Of a stretch of DNA of 64,000 nucleotides, positions 36,188-45,408 are shown one piece after another. The stretch covers positions 248,001 through 312,000 of the forward strand of contig NZ_CANMIW010000003.1 in the NCBI RefSeq assembly GCF_947498005.1, in the 5' to 3' direction. Position numbers and translations under genes: made by a program. The first letter of the stretch is position 1. Every line of letters starts with the position of its first letter. Source of the stretch: an uncultured Winogradskyella sp. (GTDB lineage: Bacteria; Bacteroidota; Bacteroidia; Flavobacteriales; Flavobacteriaceae). The notes below the pieces were generated by a model, which was given only the letters and a program-made list of their open reading frames with translations, was not told the origin of the DNA and did not search any database.

Positions 36188-37315
36188 ATGAATGAAAAAA
36201 TTTGGCTTTCATCACCACACATGAGTGGTAATGAACAAGCTTACATAAAAGATGCTTTTGATACTAATTGGGTCGCACCATTAGGTCCTAATGTAAATGG
36301 CTTTGAAAGTGATTTACAATCTTATCTTAAAGAAGATACACATGTTGCAGCATTGGCATCTGGTACTTCTGCCCTACACTTAAGTCTTATTTTATTAAAT
36401 GTTGGTCAAGGAGATGAAGTTATCTGTCAAAGTAAAACCTTTTCGGCTTCAGCAAACCCTATCGTTTATCAAGGTGCAATGCCTGTATTTGTAGATAGCG
36501 AGAGAGAGACATGGAATATGTGTCCTGAACAATTAGAGATAGCGATTAAAGATAGAATTGAAAAAGGTAATAAGCCAAAAGCTATTATTGCTGTGCATTT
36601 ATATGGTATGCCATACAAAGTAGATGAAATCAACAAAGTTGCTAAGGCTTATAACATTCCAGTAATTGAGGATAGTGCCGAGTCATTAGGTAGTCTCTAC
36701 AAAGGTCAAAATTGTGGTACATTTGGCGATTTAGCAATACTTTCATTTAACGGAAATAAAATTATAACAACCTCTGGTGGAGGCGCGTTGGTTGCACCTA
36801 CTAAAGAACTAAAAGATAAAGCTGTATTTTTAGCAACGCAAGCTAGAGATAATGCTCCACATTACTTACACTCTCATATTGGTTACAACTATAGAATGTC
36901 TAACATAGTTGCTGGTATTGGTCGTGGACAAATGACCATATTAGATAGCCATGTTTCTAAGCGTAGATCTAATCATGAATTTTACCAAAGTGAATTTAAG
37001 CACATAGATAAAATTTCATTTTTAAAAGAACCTGAAGGTTATTTTTCTAACCGTTGGTTATCCTGTATTTTATTAGATTCTAAAGATACAAGAGAAGGTT
37101 TACGGTTAGCTCTTGAAAAAGAAAATATAGAATCTAGACCGTTATGGAAACCAATGCATCAACAACCTATATTTAAAGATGCACCGAGCTACCTTAATGG
37201 AGTTTCAGATGAATTATTTGAAAAAGGACTATGTTTACCTAGTGGCTCTAATTTAACTGATATGGAGTTAGATAGAGTAAAAACGGCTATTAACTCATTT
37301 TTTGAAAAATGTTAG
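36188..37315 (+). CDS. DegT/DnrJ/EryC1-family sugar aminotransferase (PglE-like)
   Basis: A 375-residue PLP enzyme of the sugar-nucleotide aminotransferase family. It has NWVAPLGPNVNGFE, the PLP-phosphate-binding ALASGTSALHL, EDSAESLGS with the ring-stacking Asp, and the Schiff-base Lys K191 in LSFNGNKIITTSGGGA. It probably aminates the 4-keto product of the dehydratase encoded next (7-nt overlap), giving a UDP-4-amino-4,6-dideoxy-HexNAc as PglE does. It is the first gene of an operon running to the Wzc-like kinase gene. Confidence 0.87.
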   Translation: MNEKIWLSSPHMSGNEQAYIKDAFDTNWVAPLGPNVNGFESDLQSYLKEDTHVAALASGTSALHLSLILLNVGQGDEVICQSKTFSASANPIVYQGAMPVFVDSERETWNMCPEQLEIAIKDRIEKGNKPKAIIAVHLYGMPYKVDEINKVAKAYNIPVIEDSAESLGSLYKGQNCGTFGDLAILSFNGNKIITTSGGGALVAPTKELKDKAVFLATQARDNAPHYLHSHIGYNYRMSNIVAGIGRGQMTILDSHVSKRRSNHEFYQSEFKHIDKISFLKEPEGYFSNRWLSCILLDSKDTREGLRLALEKENIESRPLWKPMHQQPIFKDAPSYLNGVSDELFEKGLCLPSGSNLTDMELDRVKTAINSFFEKC

Positions 37316-39204
37316 TAAAATACCTAAATAAAATATCGAAAAAATATGCCTCAAAGTGGATGGTACTGTTGTTTGATATAGCAATAGTAATTACAACATT
37401 CTTCTTTGCCTATCTAATACGTTATAATTTTACACTTAATTTTGACTATTATCTACTCATTGATCAAATTCCGTATGTAGCGGTTGTTGCTGCAATCAGT
37501 TTAATATCAGTCGGTATTTATAAAGGTGTTGTAAGGTTCACTGGTTTTAAAGATATTGTAAACATTATAATTGGAGCTAATATATTGGCAACTATATTAA
37601 TATGCTTTACATTTTTAAGCAGAAAATTTATAGGAGAAGACAGCCTTTTCAGTATTTCGGGTTCTATTGTTTATATACATCTCTTACTTAATATTTTATT
37701 TTTAGTAGGGTCAAAACTCTTCATAAAATCAATTTATAATTATATAACCCAAGATTTTCAATCGATTTCAAAAGTTTTAATTTTTGGTGCAGGTAATTCT
37801 GGCATGTTAACTTATGATGCTATTGTGAATGACACAAAAAATGGAATTGATGTTGTTGGTTTTATTGATGATGATGAGCAAAAAATTGGAAAAAAAATAA
37901 ACCTATTAAAAGTATACAGTGTTAACAGCATTGACGAAAAATTTATTAAAAAACATAATGTTGAAGATGTAATTATTTCAATTCAAAATATTGACCCAAC
38001 CAGGTTACTTCAAATTACTGGAAATCTATTTTCATTAGGATTGAAGGTTAAAATTGTTCCGCCTGTTCAGAATTGGATCGATGGTGACTTAAGTGTTGGT
38101 CAGATAAAAGAAGTAAAAATTGAAGACCTACTTGGTAGAGACCCTATTAATATTAAGAACCCTGATTTAGAGGACCAATACGATAATAAAGTCATTTTAA
38201 TTACAGGCGCTGCTGGTTCAATTGGAAGTGAAATAGCAAGGAAAGCAAGTTTATACAATTTTAAGAAATTAATCTTAGTTGATAATGCAGAATCTGCATT
38301 ATATGATATTCAACAAGAGTTTAGGCAACAAGGTTTAGAAAATATTGAGGCCATTGTCGCCGATGTAAGAAACAAAACTAGAATTGACCAAATATTTAAT
38401 CAATATAAACCTAAAGTCGTTTTTCATGCTGCTGCATATAAGCATGTCCCTTTAATGGAAAACAATCCTTTTGAGGCTGTAAGTGTAAATATTGGTGGCA
38501 CTAAAAATGTTGCTGATATTGCTGTTAAACATAGTGTAGACAAATTTGTTTTAATTTCTACAGATAAAGCGGTTAATCCTACTAATGTAATGGGTGCCAC
38601 AAAACGAATTGCAGAATTATATGTAACTTGCCTAAAAGGAAAAGGACATACAAAATTCATAACCACTAGGTTTGGTAATGTACTTGGATCTAATGGGTCT
38701 GTAATTCCTTTATTTAAAAAACAAATTGAAAAAGGTGGACCATTAACGGTAACACATAAGGAAATTACAAGATATTTTATGACCATACCAGAAGCATGTC
38801 AACTTGTATTAGAAGCTGCTGCAATGGGAAATGGTGGAGAAATTTTTGTATTCGATATGGGAGAACCAATTAAAATATTCAACCTAGCAACAAATATGAT
38901 TATATTATCAGGCTTGAGATATCCTGAAGATATAGACATAAAAATAACTGGATTAAGGCCAGGCGAAAAAATATATGAAGAACTTTTAGCAGATGGTGAA
39001 AACACTAAGAAAACGTATCATGATAAAATAATGATTGCAAAATCTAGAAAAGTTGATATTGTTAGTGTAGAAAATCAGATAAATCAGTTAACTGCTGTTA
39101 ATACGTTAACGCAACCATTAGAAATAGTATCTTCAATTAAGGAGTTAATCCCTGAGTACATATCTAATAATTCAACATATGAAGTATTAGACCAAAAAAA
39201 ATAA
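37309..39204 (+). CDS. UDP-HexNAc 4,6-dehydratase, membrane type (PglF/WbpM/CapD-like)
   Basis: A 631-residue protein with four N-terminal membrane helices (about 15-140), a CoA-binding-like Rossmann domain (VLIFGAGNSGMLTYDAI, about residue 160) and a C-terminal SDR domain with LITGAAGSIGSEIARK (near 300). The SDR has KHVPLMENNPFEAV and STDKAVNPTNVMGATKR, where Met replaces the usual SDR Tyr as in FlaA1/PglF enzymes. It forms UDP-4-keto-6-deoxy-GlcNAc. The start overlaps the end of the aminotransferase gene by 7 nt. I see no PglD-type N-acetyltransferase nearby. Confidence 0.9.
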   Translation: MLVKYLNKISKKYASKWMVLLFDIAIVITTFFFAYLIRYNFTLNFDYYLLIDQIPYVAVVAAISLISVGIYKGVVRFTGFKDIVNIIIGANILATILICFTFLSRKFIGEDSLFSISGSIVYIHLLLNILFLVGSKLFIKSIYNYITQDFQSISKVLIFGAGNSGMLTYDAIVNDTKNGIDVVGFIDDDEQKIGKKINLLKVYSVNSIDEKFIKKHNVEDVIISIQNIDPTRLLQITGNLFSLGLKVKIVPPVQNWIDGDLSVGQIKEVKIEDLLGRDPINIKNPDLEDQYDNKVILITGAAGSIGSEIARKASLYNFKKLILVDNAESALYDIQQEFRQQGLENIEAIVADVRNKTRIDQIFNQYKPKVVFHAAAYKHVPLMENNPFEAVSVNIGGTKNVADIAVKHSVDKFVLISTDKAVNPTNVMGATKRIAELYVTCLKGKGHTKFITTRFGNVLGSNGSVIPLFKKQIEKGGPLTVTHKEITRYFMTIPEACQLVLEAAAMGNGGEIFVFDMGEPIKIFNLATNMIILSGLRYPEDIDIKITGLRPGEKIYEELLADGENTKKTYHDKIMIAKSRKVDIVSVENQINQLTAVNTLTQPLEIVSSIKELIPEYISNNSTYEVLDQKK

Positions 39205-39238
39205 CCCAAACTATAAATAAACCTATAATTCTTATTAT

Positions 39239-40015
39239 ATGAAAACACGCATCCTAATCATATCAATTTTAGCAGTTTTTATTGCTACATCTTGTGGATC
39301 TAGAAAAAATTTCATTTATTTTCAAGACGAGCCTATAGAAGAAGGACAGTTAGTATCTGAACCTACTCAACTTATTTATAAACCGGACGATATTTTAACA
39401 ATAAATGTATCTGCTAGAGATCCTGAAACCGTAAGACCTTTTAATTTGCCGGTAGTTTCTAATAATACCTCAGATGTAAGAAATGCACAAGGTACAATGC
39501 AACAGCAATCATATTTAGTTGATTATAATGGTAATATTGAATTCCCTGTTTTAGGTACTTTAAAGGTTGAGGGTTTAACACGTACTGATCTTACAGCATT
39601 ATTAGTAGACAAAATAAAAGTAATGGCTACTGATCCTATTGTAAGTGTTCGTTTAGCCAATTTTACAGTTACTGTAATCGGTGAAGTTAAAAGTCCAGGT
39701 ACTTTTACTATGCAAGATGAAAGAGTTACATTGCTAGAAGCACTTGGGTATGCTAACGATTTAACAATTTATGGAAGACGTAAAAATGTTAAATTAATTA
39801 GAGAAGTAGATGGCGTTAAGAAATTTGCTTTTATTGATTTAACTTCTATAAATACAGTAAATTCTCATTTGTATTATTTGCAACAAAACGATGTGATCTA
39901 TGTTGAGCCAAATAATGCCAAAATAAGATCTTCATCATATAATCAAAATAATGGTGTTTTAATTTCTGCCATTGGTACGCTTACCACTATCTTAGCAGTA
40001 TTTTTGATTAAATAG
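39239..40015 (+). CDS. Wza-like polysaccharide export lipoprotein
   Basis: A 258-residue outer-membrane-type export protein. The lipoprotein signal ends ATSC with the lipidated Cys near residue 20. The PES domain follows (YKPDDILTINVSARDPE, VDYNGNIEFPVLGTLKVEGLT), then an SLBB motif (VTVIGEVKSPGTFTM) and a C-terminal hydrophobic helix (LISAIGTLTTILAVFLI) like that of short OPX proteins. It acts with the Wzc-like protein encoded 20 nt downstream to form the periplasm-to-surface export channel. Confidence 0.9.
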   Translation: MKTRILIISILAVFIATSCGSRKNFIYFQDEPIEEGQLVSEPTQLIYKPDDILTINVSARDPETVRPFNLPVVSNNTSDVRNAQGTMQQQSYLVDYNGNIEFPVLGTLKVEGLTRTDLTALLVDKIKVMATDPIVSVRLANFTVTVIGEVKSPGTFTMQDERVTLLEALGYANDLTIYGRRKNVKLIREVDGVKKFAFIDLTSINTVNSHLYYLQQNDVIYVEPNNAKIRSSSYNQNNGVLISAIGTLTTILAVFLIK

Positions 40016-40035
40016 TAAAATTTTTAAAATCTATT

Positions 40036-42417
40036 ATGGATTCCAAACCTACTGCTAAACCTAATGAAATTAGACAGAGTGTAGAATTATTTCTCTCTTA
40101 TTGGAAGATAATTTTATTCTGTGTTGTCGTAGCAATTTTTCTTGGTTACACCTATTTACGTTATGCAACTTATGAGTATAGTGCTTCTGCTACTATAAAA
40201 ATAAGGGATGAGAAACAATCTAAAAAACTACCATCTATTGGAGAAATGTCTACCGAAGGACTGTTCTCTGATGGTACTAATAAAATAAAAGACGAAATTG
40301 AAACGCTTCAATCTAGAACGTTAATTTCTAATGTTGTGAAAAATCTCAAACTTAATATTAGATGCTTCGCAGAAGGTAGTATTAAGGAAAGAGAAATTTA
40401 CAATAATCCACCTGTAAAAATTGATTTTTACGCCGCTGACTCAATAATACATTTTGTTGATACCACTTTATATCTCAAAGTAAAATCACCAACAAAATTT
40501 TTGGCCTTTAAAAACGAAGGAAAGTCTTTATTAGATAGAGATGAGAAAAAAGGAAAGTCTTATAGTTTTGGATCTAGAATAAAAACTGGATTTGGAGACA
40601 TGGTTCTAACACCAAATACAGGTAAGCATGCGCCAATTGTAGGAAGCAATCTAAAAATCACCATTAGTTCTGTAAGTAAACTTGTAAATAGTTACCAGAA
40701 GAAGATAAAAATCTCTTCAGAAACAGGGTCTAGTGTTTTGCATTTAGCATTAAATGAGAGTATTTCATACAAAGCAGTTGATATATTGAATGAACTCGTT
40801 TCTGAATATAACAAAGATGTATTAAAAGAAAAAGAAGAAGTTATTAAAGCTACGTCTGACTTTATTGATAATAGACTCGCGCAAGTATCAGAAGAATTAG
40901 AAAAAGTTGATTACACGGCTGAGAGCATTCAAAGAAAACAAGGTTTAACTGCATTAGATTCTCAAGCTGATTTAAATCTCCAAACAGGACAACAATTACA
41001 ATCTGAAATTGCCACAACGTCAAGAAATATTCAATTAATTGATTATTTACAAGAAGACATATCAAGAACAGATAGAACAAGTGATTTATTACCTGCTGGT
41101 CTCGCTATTGGTGATGCTAACACCGACCAGGTAATTAAAAATCATAATGAGTTGGTTGCCAGACGAGATAATTTACTTAAAAATTCAACGGAACAAAATC
41201 CAGTTGTTATTCAGCTTAATAGTCAAATTTCAGCCTTAAAATTAAATATTCAAAGCTCTTTAAAAAATATAAAGTCTAGCTCACAAATGACTTTAAGTAG
41301 TCTGAGCAGAGAAAACAGTAGAATTCAGGGTAGACTCTCTACAGCTCCTACTAAACAAAGACAATTCAGAGACATATCTAGACAGCAAAATATTAAGGAA
41401 TCACTATATCTATATTTACTTGAAAAGCGAGAAGAATCTGCTATTAAATTAGGTATGGATTCTCCGAATGCCAAAATTGTTGATATGGCATTTTCATCAC
41501 ATAGACCCGTTGCACCTAACCGAATGATTGTGTATATAGCCTCGTTGCTATTTGGCTTAGGTATACCAATTGCACTAATTTATATTTCTGACTTAATAAA
41601 CACTAAACTTTATAGAAAAGATGATTTAGTAGATTTATTAGATATACCATATTTAGGTGATGTTCCAAAAACATCTAAAAAGCAAAAACTAGTTAAAAAG
41701 GTAGATTATTCACCAAAGGCGGAAGCATTTAGAATCATAAAGTCTAATATAGATTTTATGCTTAGAGATATCAAAGGACGTGCTAAAAAGATTTTTGTAA
41801 CCTCTACGATTCCACAAGAAGGAAAATCTCATACTAGTACCAATTTAGCAACATCTATAGCTCACTCTGGTAAATCTGTATTATTAATTGAGACAGATAT
41901 ACGTGTACCTAAAATACTAGATTATTTAGAAATCACAGATCAACCAAAACAGGGATTATCAGACTATATAGCCGATCCTTCTATAAAACCTCAAAGCGTA
42001 GTATTAAAACATAAAGAAAATAAATTTTTAGACATTATACCATCTGGTACAATTCCTCCTAATCCTTCAGAGTTATTAATGAATGAAAGAGTAGTTGATT
42101 TGTTCACATATTTTGAGGACAAGTATGACTACATAATTGCAGATACTTCAGCAGTAGGAATTGTAAGTGATACGCTGTTGATTTCACATTTAGCGGATAC
42201 TTTTATATATGTTGTGAGTGCTGCCAAAATAGACAGGCGTTTACTACAACATGTCGCACAACCATTATATACTGAAAAGCGATTACCTAGAATGACAATG
42301 CTTTTAAATGGTGTTCGTGCAGGTAATAAAGGATATGGTGGCTATGGCTACGGTTATGGTTACGGAAACAACCCTAATAAAAAGAAAAAATGGTATGAGT
42401 TTTATAAAAAATCATAA
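40036..42417 (+). CDS. Wzc-like tyrosine autokinase and chain-length regulator
   Basis: A 793-residue inner-membrane protein. Wzz domain with first helix IILFCVVVAIFLGYTYL (about 25-41), a long coiled-coil-rich periplasmic region (about 240-460) and second helix IVYIASLLFGLGIPIALIY (about 497-515). The cytoplasmic BY-kinase domain has Walker A STIPQEGKSHTST (near 590-602) and Walker A' LLIETDIRVPKI, where Glu stands at the usual first Asp. The C-terminus is a Gly-Tyr tail (GYGGYGYGYGYG then WYEFY, seven Tyr), the autophosphorylation cluster. It closes the locus and is followed by a strong terminator. Confidence 0.9.
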   Translation: MDSKPTAKPNEIRQSVELFLSYWKIILFCVVVAIFLGYTYLRYATYEYSASATIKIRDEKQSKKLPSIGEMSTEGLFSDGTNKIKDEIETLQSRTLISNVVKNLKLNIRCFAEGSIKEREIYNNPPVKIDFYAADSIIHFVDTTLYLKVKSPTKFLAFKNEGKSLLDRDEKKGKSYSFGSRIKTGFGDMVLTPNTGKHAPIVGSNLKITISSVSKLVNSYQKKIKISSETGSSVLHLALNESISYKAVDILNELVSEYNKDVLKEKEEVIKATSDFIDNRLAQVSEELEKVDYTAESIQRKQGLTALDSQADLNLQTGQQLQSEIATTSRNIQLIDYLQEDISRTDRTSDLLPAGLAIGDANTDQVIKNHNELVARRDNLLKNSTEQNPVVIQLNSQISALKLNIQSSLKNIKSSSQMTLSSLSRENSRIQGRLSTAPTKQRQFRDISRQQNIKESLYLYLLEKREESAIKLGMDSPNAKIVDMAFSSHRPVAPNRMIVYIASLLFGLGIPIALIYISDLINTKLYRKDDLVDLLDIPYLGDVPKTSKKQKLVKKVDYSPKAEAFRIIKSNIDFMLRDIKGRAKKIFVTSTIPQEGKSHTSTNLATSIAHSGKSVLLIETDIRVPKILDYLEITDQPKQGLSDYIADPSIKPQSVVLKHKENKFLDIIPSGTIPPNPSELLMNERVVDLFTYFEDKYDYIIADTSAVGIVSDTLLISHLADTFIYVVSAAKIDRRLLQHVAQPLYTEKRLPRMTMLLNGVRAGNKGYGGYGYGYGYGNNPNKKKKWYEFYKKS

Positions 42418-42431
42418 CATTAAATAATCAA

Positions 42432-42470
42432 ACAAAAAGCCACTTAAATAAGTGGCTTTTTGTTTTTATT
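42432..42470. terminator. Strong bidirectional rho-independent terminator
   Basis: A perfect 14-bp stem, ACAAAAAGCCACTT (42432-42445) and its complement (42450-42463), with a 4-nt loop AAAT. A T-run follows on the plus strand and an A-run precedes on the other side, so it can end both the polysaccharide operon (plus) and the proline dehydrogenase gene (minus), which converge here. Confidence 0.9.
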
Positions 42471-42492
42471 CAAATACTTTTTAGTTTATGTA

Positions 42493-43665
42493 CTATAATT
42501 TACGACGCCTCTTTTCAGCCTTTAATAAAGATAGCTCTCTACTTGTTTGACCTGCAACAGACGTGTTCTCTTCTGCCCTTCTTATTAAATATGGCATGAC
42601 ATCTTTAACCGGACCAAAAGGAATATATTTAGCCACGTTATATCCTTCTGCAGCTAAATTGAAACTAATATGATCACTCATTCCATATAATTGGCCAAAC
42701 CACACATTATTATCCTTCTTAGATATATTGTGCGTTTCCATAAGCTCCATAGCTAAATAACAACTCAACTCATTATGAGTGCCAATAAACACAGAAATGT
42801 CTTTTAAATTTTGAATAATATAGTTTAGTGTTACATTAAAATTTTCATCTGTAACCTTTTTATTTTCACAAATTGGAGAATCATATCCTTTTTCTATCGC
42901 TCTTTCACGTTCCTTTTCCATATAAGCGCCTCGTACGATTTTCATCCCAATTTTAAAACCATTTAATTTTGCACGCTTGTGCAATTCTTTTAAATAATCA
43001 AAACGGTCCCAACGATAAAGCTGTAGTGTATTGTAAACAACTGGCACCTTTGTATTATAGCGACGCATCATTTCCTCTACCAAATCATCAGCAGCATCTT
43101 GCATCCAACTTTCTTCTCCATCGATTAAAACTTCAACGTCTTTCTCTTGTGCAAGTTTACAAACAGCGTCAAATCTATTTACAATTCTATCCCATTCAGC
43201 TTGCTCATCTTCTGTGAATGCTTTCCCTTCTGTCTTTTTTTGATATAAATAAAAACGTCCAAAACCTGTTGGTTTAAAAACCACAATAGGCATGGCTTCC
43301 TTCTCATCACAGAAATTAATAATCTTTAATATTTTTTCTAATGCACTATCAAATTGATTTTCAATTGCCTTACCTTCCACAGAATAATCTAATACAGAGC
43401 TAACACCTTCTGTATACAAATCGTCAATAACACATAAACAATCATCTTCATTTACACCTCCACAAAAATGGTCAAATACAGTAGACCTTATTAAACCTTC
43501 TACCGGCAAATGTGCTTTTAAGGCAAAGTTTGTTGCAGCTGTCCCTATCCTTACCAATGGTTGAGAAGAGATCATTTTAAATAAGAAATAAGCGCGCTCT
43601 AAAGCCGAATCGGACTTTAACACAAAGGCCGTTTTTGTATTCTCAAAAAGGGAACGATTTATCAT
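42493..43665 (-). CDS. Proline dehydrogenase
   Basis: A 390-residue monofunctional FAD-dependent proline dehydrogenase with the PutA/PRODH barrel. Motifs include VLIDGEESWMQDAADDL, VYNTLQLYRWDRFDYL and GFKIGMKIVRGAYMEKERERA with the FAD and substrate-binding Lys/Arg, FIGTHNE, FGQLYGMSDHISF, and the C-terminal YLIRRAEENT that holds the proline carboxylate. It oxidises L-proline to pyrroline-5-carboxylate. The separate P5C dehydrogenase is not in the window. The gene is divergent from aroB and has a clear -7 box at 43685-43692. Confidence 0.93.
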   Translation of the reverse strand: MINRSLFENTKTAFVLKSDSALERAYFLFKMISSQPLVRIGTAATNFALKAHLPVEGLIRSTVFDHFCGGVNEDDCLCVIDDLYTEGVSSVLDYSVEGKAIENQFDSALEKILKIINFCDEKEAMPIVVFKPTGFGRFYLYQKKTEGKAFTEDEQAEWDRIVNRFDAVCKLAQEKDVEVLIDGEESWMQDAADDLVEEMMRRYNTKVPVVYNTLQLYRWDRFDYLKELHKRAKLNGFKIGMKIVRGAYMEKERERAIEKGYDSPICENKKVTDENFNVTLNYIIQNLKDISVFIGTHNELSCYLAMELMETHNISKKDNNVWFGQLYGMSDHISFNLAAEGYNVAKYIPFGPVKDVMPYLIRRAEENTSVAGQTSRELSLLKAEKRRRKL

Positions 43666-43684
43666 TTTAATTGAAGTTTATATA

Positions 43685-43692
43685 CAAATATA
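43685..43692 (-). promoter_or_regulatory. -7 box for the proline dehydrogenase gene
   Basis: On the minus strand this reads TATATTTG, an exact TAnnTTTG match, 20 nt upstream of the start codon. I see no good TTTG -33 element, so the promoter may need an activator. Confidence 0.45.
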
Positions 43693-43759
43693 TTTATTAT
43701 TAGGTTCATTTTTATTGAAAAAGGAAGTATTTTCACCTAATCAAATTAGATCGTTCATA

Positions 43760-44830
43760 ATGGATTCAATTTCAACCAAAAATGCAATCGTTTATTTTAA
43801 TTCAGACGTTTATACAGAAATAAACAAGTACTTAGAAGTTAGCAAGCCTTCTAAAATATTTGTACTTGTAGATACAAACACGCACGAGTATTGTTTACCA
43901 AAATTCTTAAGCGAACTACAATCTGGAGATATTGCAATTGAAGTTATGGAAATGCCTAATGGAGAAGAGCATAAAACAATTGATATTTGCACAGGTGTTT
44001 GGGAAGCTTTATCAGAATATAATGCAGACAGAAAAAGTCTTTTAATTAATTTAGGAGGAGGCGTTGTCACTGATTTAGGTGGTTTTGTTGCAAGTACTTA
44101 CATGCGAGGAATTTCGTATATCAACGTACCAACCTCTTTATTAGCAATGGTAGATGCTTCTGTAGGTGGAAAAACTGGAGTTGATTTAGGAGCCCTAAAA
44201 AACCAGGTTGGTGTTATTAACGAAGGCGAAATGGTCGCTGTTGATACTACATTTTTAGACACCTTACCACAGAACGAAATGGTTTCTGGTTTTGCAGAAA
44301 TGTTGAAACATGGTTTAATTTATGACGAGAAATATTGGAATACCTTAACAAATCTTGAAGCTTTAGATATTTCAGATTTAGATCAACTTATTTACGATTC
44401 TGTGATTATAAAAAACAAAGTTGTTACCTCTGACCCAACAGAACAAGGCTTAAGGAAAATACTAAATTTTGGTCACACTTTAGGCCATGCCATTGAAAGC
44501 TATTTTCTTGAAAATGCTGACAAAACACCTTTACTTCATGGCGAAGCCATAGCCATTGGCATGATTTTAGAAACATATTTATCTACAAAAGTATGCGGAC
44601 TAACTATTGATGCATTGCAAAATATTACTGAAGGTATCTTAAAAACGTTTTCAAAAGTTGAAATTTTAGATAACGATATAAAGACCATTATTACCCTTTT
44701 ACAACATGACAAAAAGAACAGTCATGGTATAGTAAAATTTGTTTTACTCGAAGCTATTGGCCAACCTAAAATTGACTGCGTGGTAAGTAATGAACTTATT
44801 CTCGAAGCTTTTGAATATTACGCTAATTAA
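43760..44830 (+). CDS. aroB: 3-dehydroquinate synthase
   Basis: An enzyme of the shikimate pathway converting DAHP to 3-dehydroquinate with NAD and a divalent metal. Motifs are MPNGEEHKT, NLGGGVVTDLGGFVASTYMRG, VPTSLLAMVDASVGGKTGVD, the metal ligands in GFAEMLKHG, and RKILNFGHTLGHAIES with HGEAIAIGM. I chose ATG 43760 (356 residues, MDSISTKNAIVYF), which matches the usual AroB length; an in-frame TTG at 43715 would add 15 residues of low-complexity sequence. The stop shares TTAA with that of the convergent DinB-like gene. Confidence 0.92.
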   Translation: MDSISTKNAIVYFNSDVYTEINKYLEVSKPSKIFVLVDTNTHEYCLPKFLSELQSGDIAIEVMEMPNGEEHKTIDICTGVWEALSEYNADRKSLLINLGGGVVTDLGGFVASTYMRGISYINVPTSLLAMVDASVGGKTGVDLGALKNQVGVINEGEMVAVDTTFLDTLPQNEMVSGFAEMLKHGLIYDEKYWNTLTNLEALDISDLDQLIYDSVIIKNKVVTSDPTEQGLRKILNFGHTLGHAIESYFLENADKTPLLHGEAIAIGMILETYLSTKVCGLTIDALQNITEGILKTFSKVEILDNDIKTIITLLQHDKKNSHGIVKFVLLEAIGQPKIDCVVSNELILEAFEYYAN

Positions 44831-45342
44831 AGGTAACGATTATTAATAATTTCAATGTGGTGGTTTTCGTGTCCTATAGTAATATAAGCTAATGCTCTAA
44901 CTGAAATAGGATAGCCACTAGCCTCTCCTATTTGTAATAATACTTCAGAATTAAAACTTGCATACAAGGCAATTGTTGCTTGTCTTACAGCAACAAATTC
45001 TTCTATTAGATTCTCCAATGAACGATGGTTAGCATAAGATTTGTCTACATAACCATTTTGTTCAAAACCAGGTAATGCTGTTTTATCATATCTTGCTACT
45101 CTTAAGGCTCTATAAGTAAATATACGCTCCGTATCTATAATATGAAGTAATATCTCTTTTATAGTCCATTTCTCTTCAGCATATTTATAATTGTGCTTAT
45201 CCTCAGGAATTGCTGAGAAAAATGAAACCACTTTATCTAAATTTCCTTTTAAACCATCCACAATAGATGCATTTGTAGATTTTTCTATATACGACTTATA
45301 ATAATAACCGTACTCATGTTCTCCAATTATAATTTTATCCAT
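44827..45342 (-). CDS. DinB-like family protein
   Basis: A 171-residue four-helix-bundle protein of the DinB/YfiT-like superfamily. The metal-ligand His pattern is seen in WTIKEILLHIIDTERIFTYRA (first His) and ITIGHENHHIEII (HxxxH near the C-terminus). Many members are thiol- or metal-dependent enzymes, but this one has no assigned reaction. Its stop overlaps that of aroB by 4 nt (TTAA). It lies downstream of the Lrp-type regulator on the same strand, separated from it by a terminator, so it is probably transcribed separately. Confidence 0.75.
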   Translation of the reverse strand: MDKIIIGEHEYGYYYKSYIEKSTNASIVDGLKGNLDKVVSFFSAIPEDKHNYKYAEEKWTIKEILLHIIDTERIFTYRALRVARYDKTALPGFEQNGYVDKSYANHRSLENLIEEFVAVRQATIALYASFNSEVLLQIGEASGYPISVRALAYITIGHENHHIEIINNRYL

Positions 45343-45355
45343 AGTTATGAGATAT

Positions 45356-45388
45356 AAAAAAAGCCCTTAGCGATTAACAAAGGACTTT
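45356..45388 (-). terminator. Terminator after the Lrp/AsnC-type gene
   Basis: Read on the minus strand, AAAGTCCTT (45388-45380) pairs with AAGGGCTTT (45368-45360) through 9 bp including one G-U pair, followed by a run of T (45362-45356). It ends the regulator transcript just before the DinB-like gene. Confidence 0.75.
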
Positions 45389-45408
45389 ATTATCAATTAT
45401 TTAATCGA

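Noticed and set aside
38424..39005. Minus-strand frames of 120 and 68 codons within the dehydratase gene
   Set aside because: They lie opposite strongly conserved SDR motifs and show no recognisable domain.
43715..43759. TTG start extending aroB by 15 codons
   Set aside because: The added residues (KKEVFSPNQIRSFI) are not typical of AroB, and ATG 43760 gives the usual length and N-terminus.
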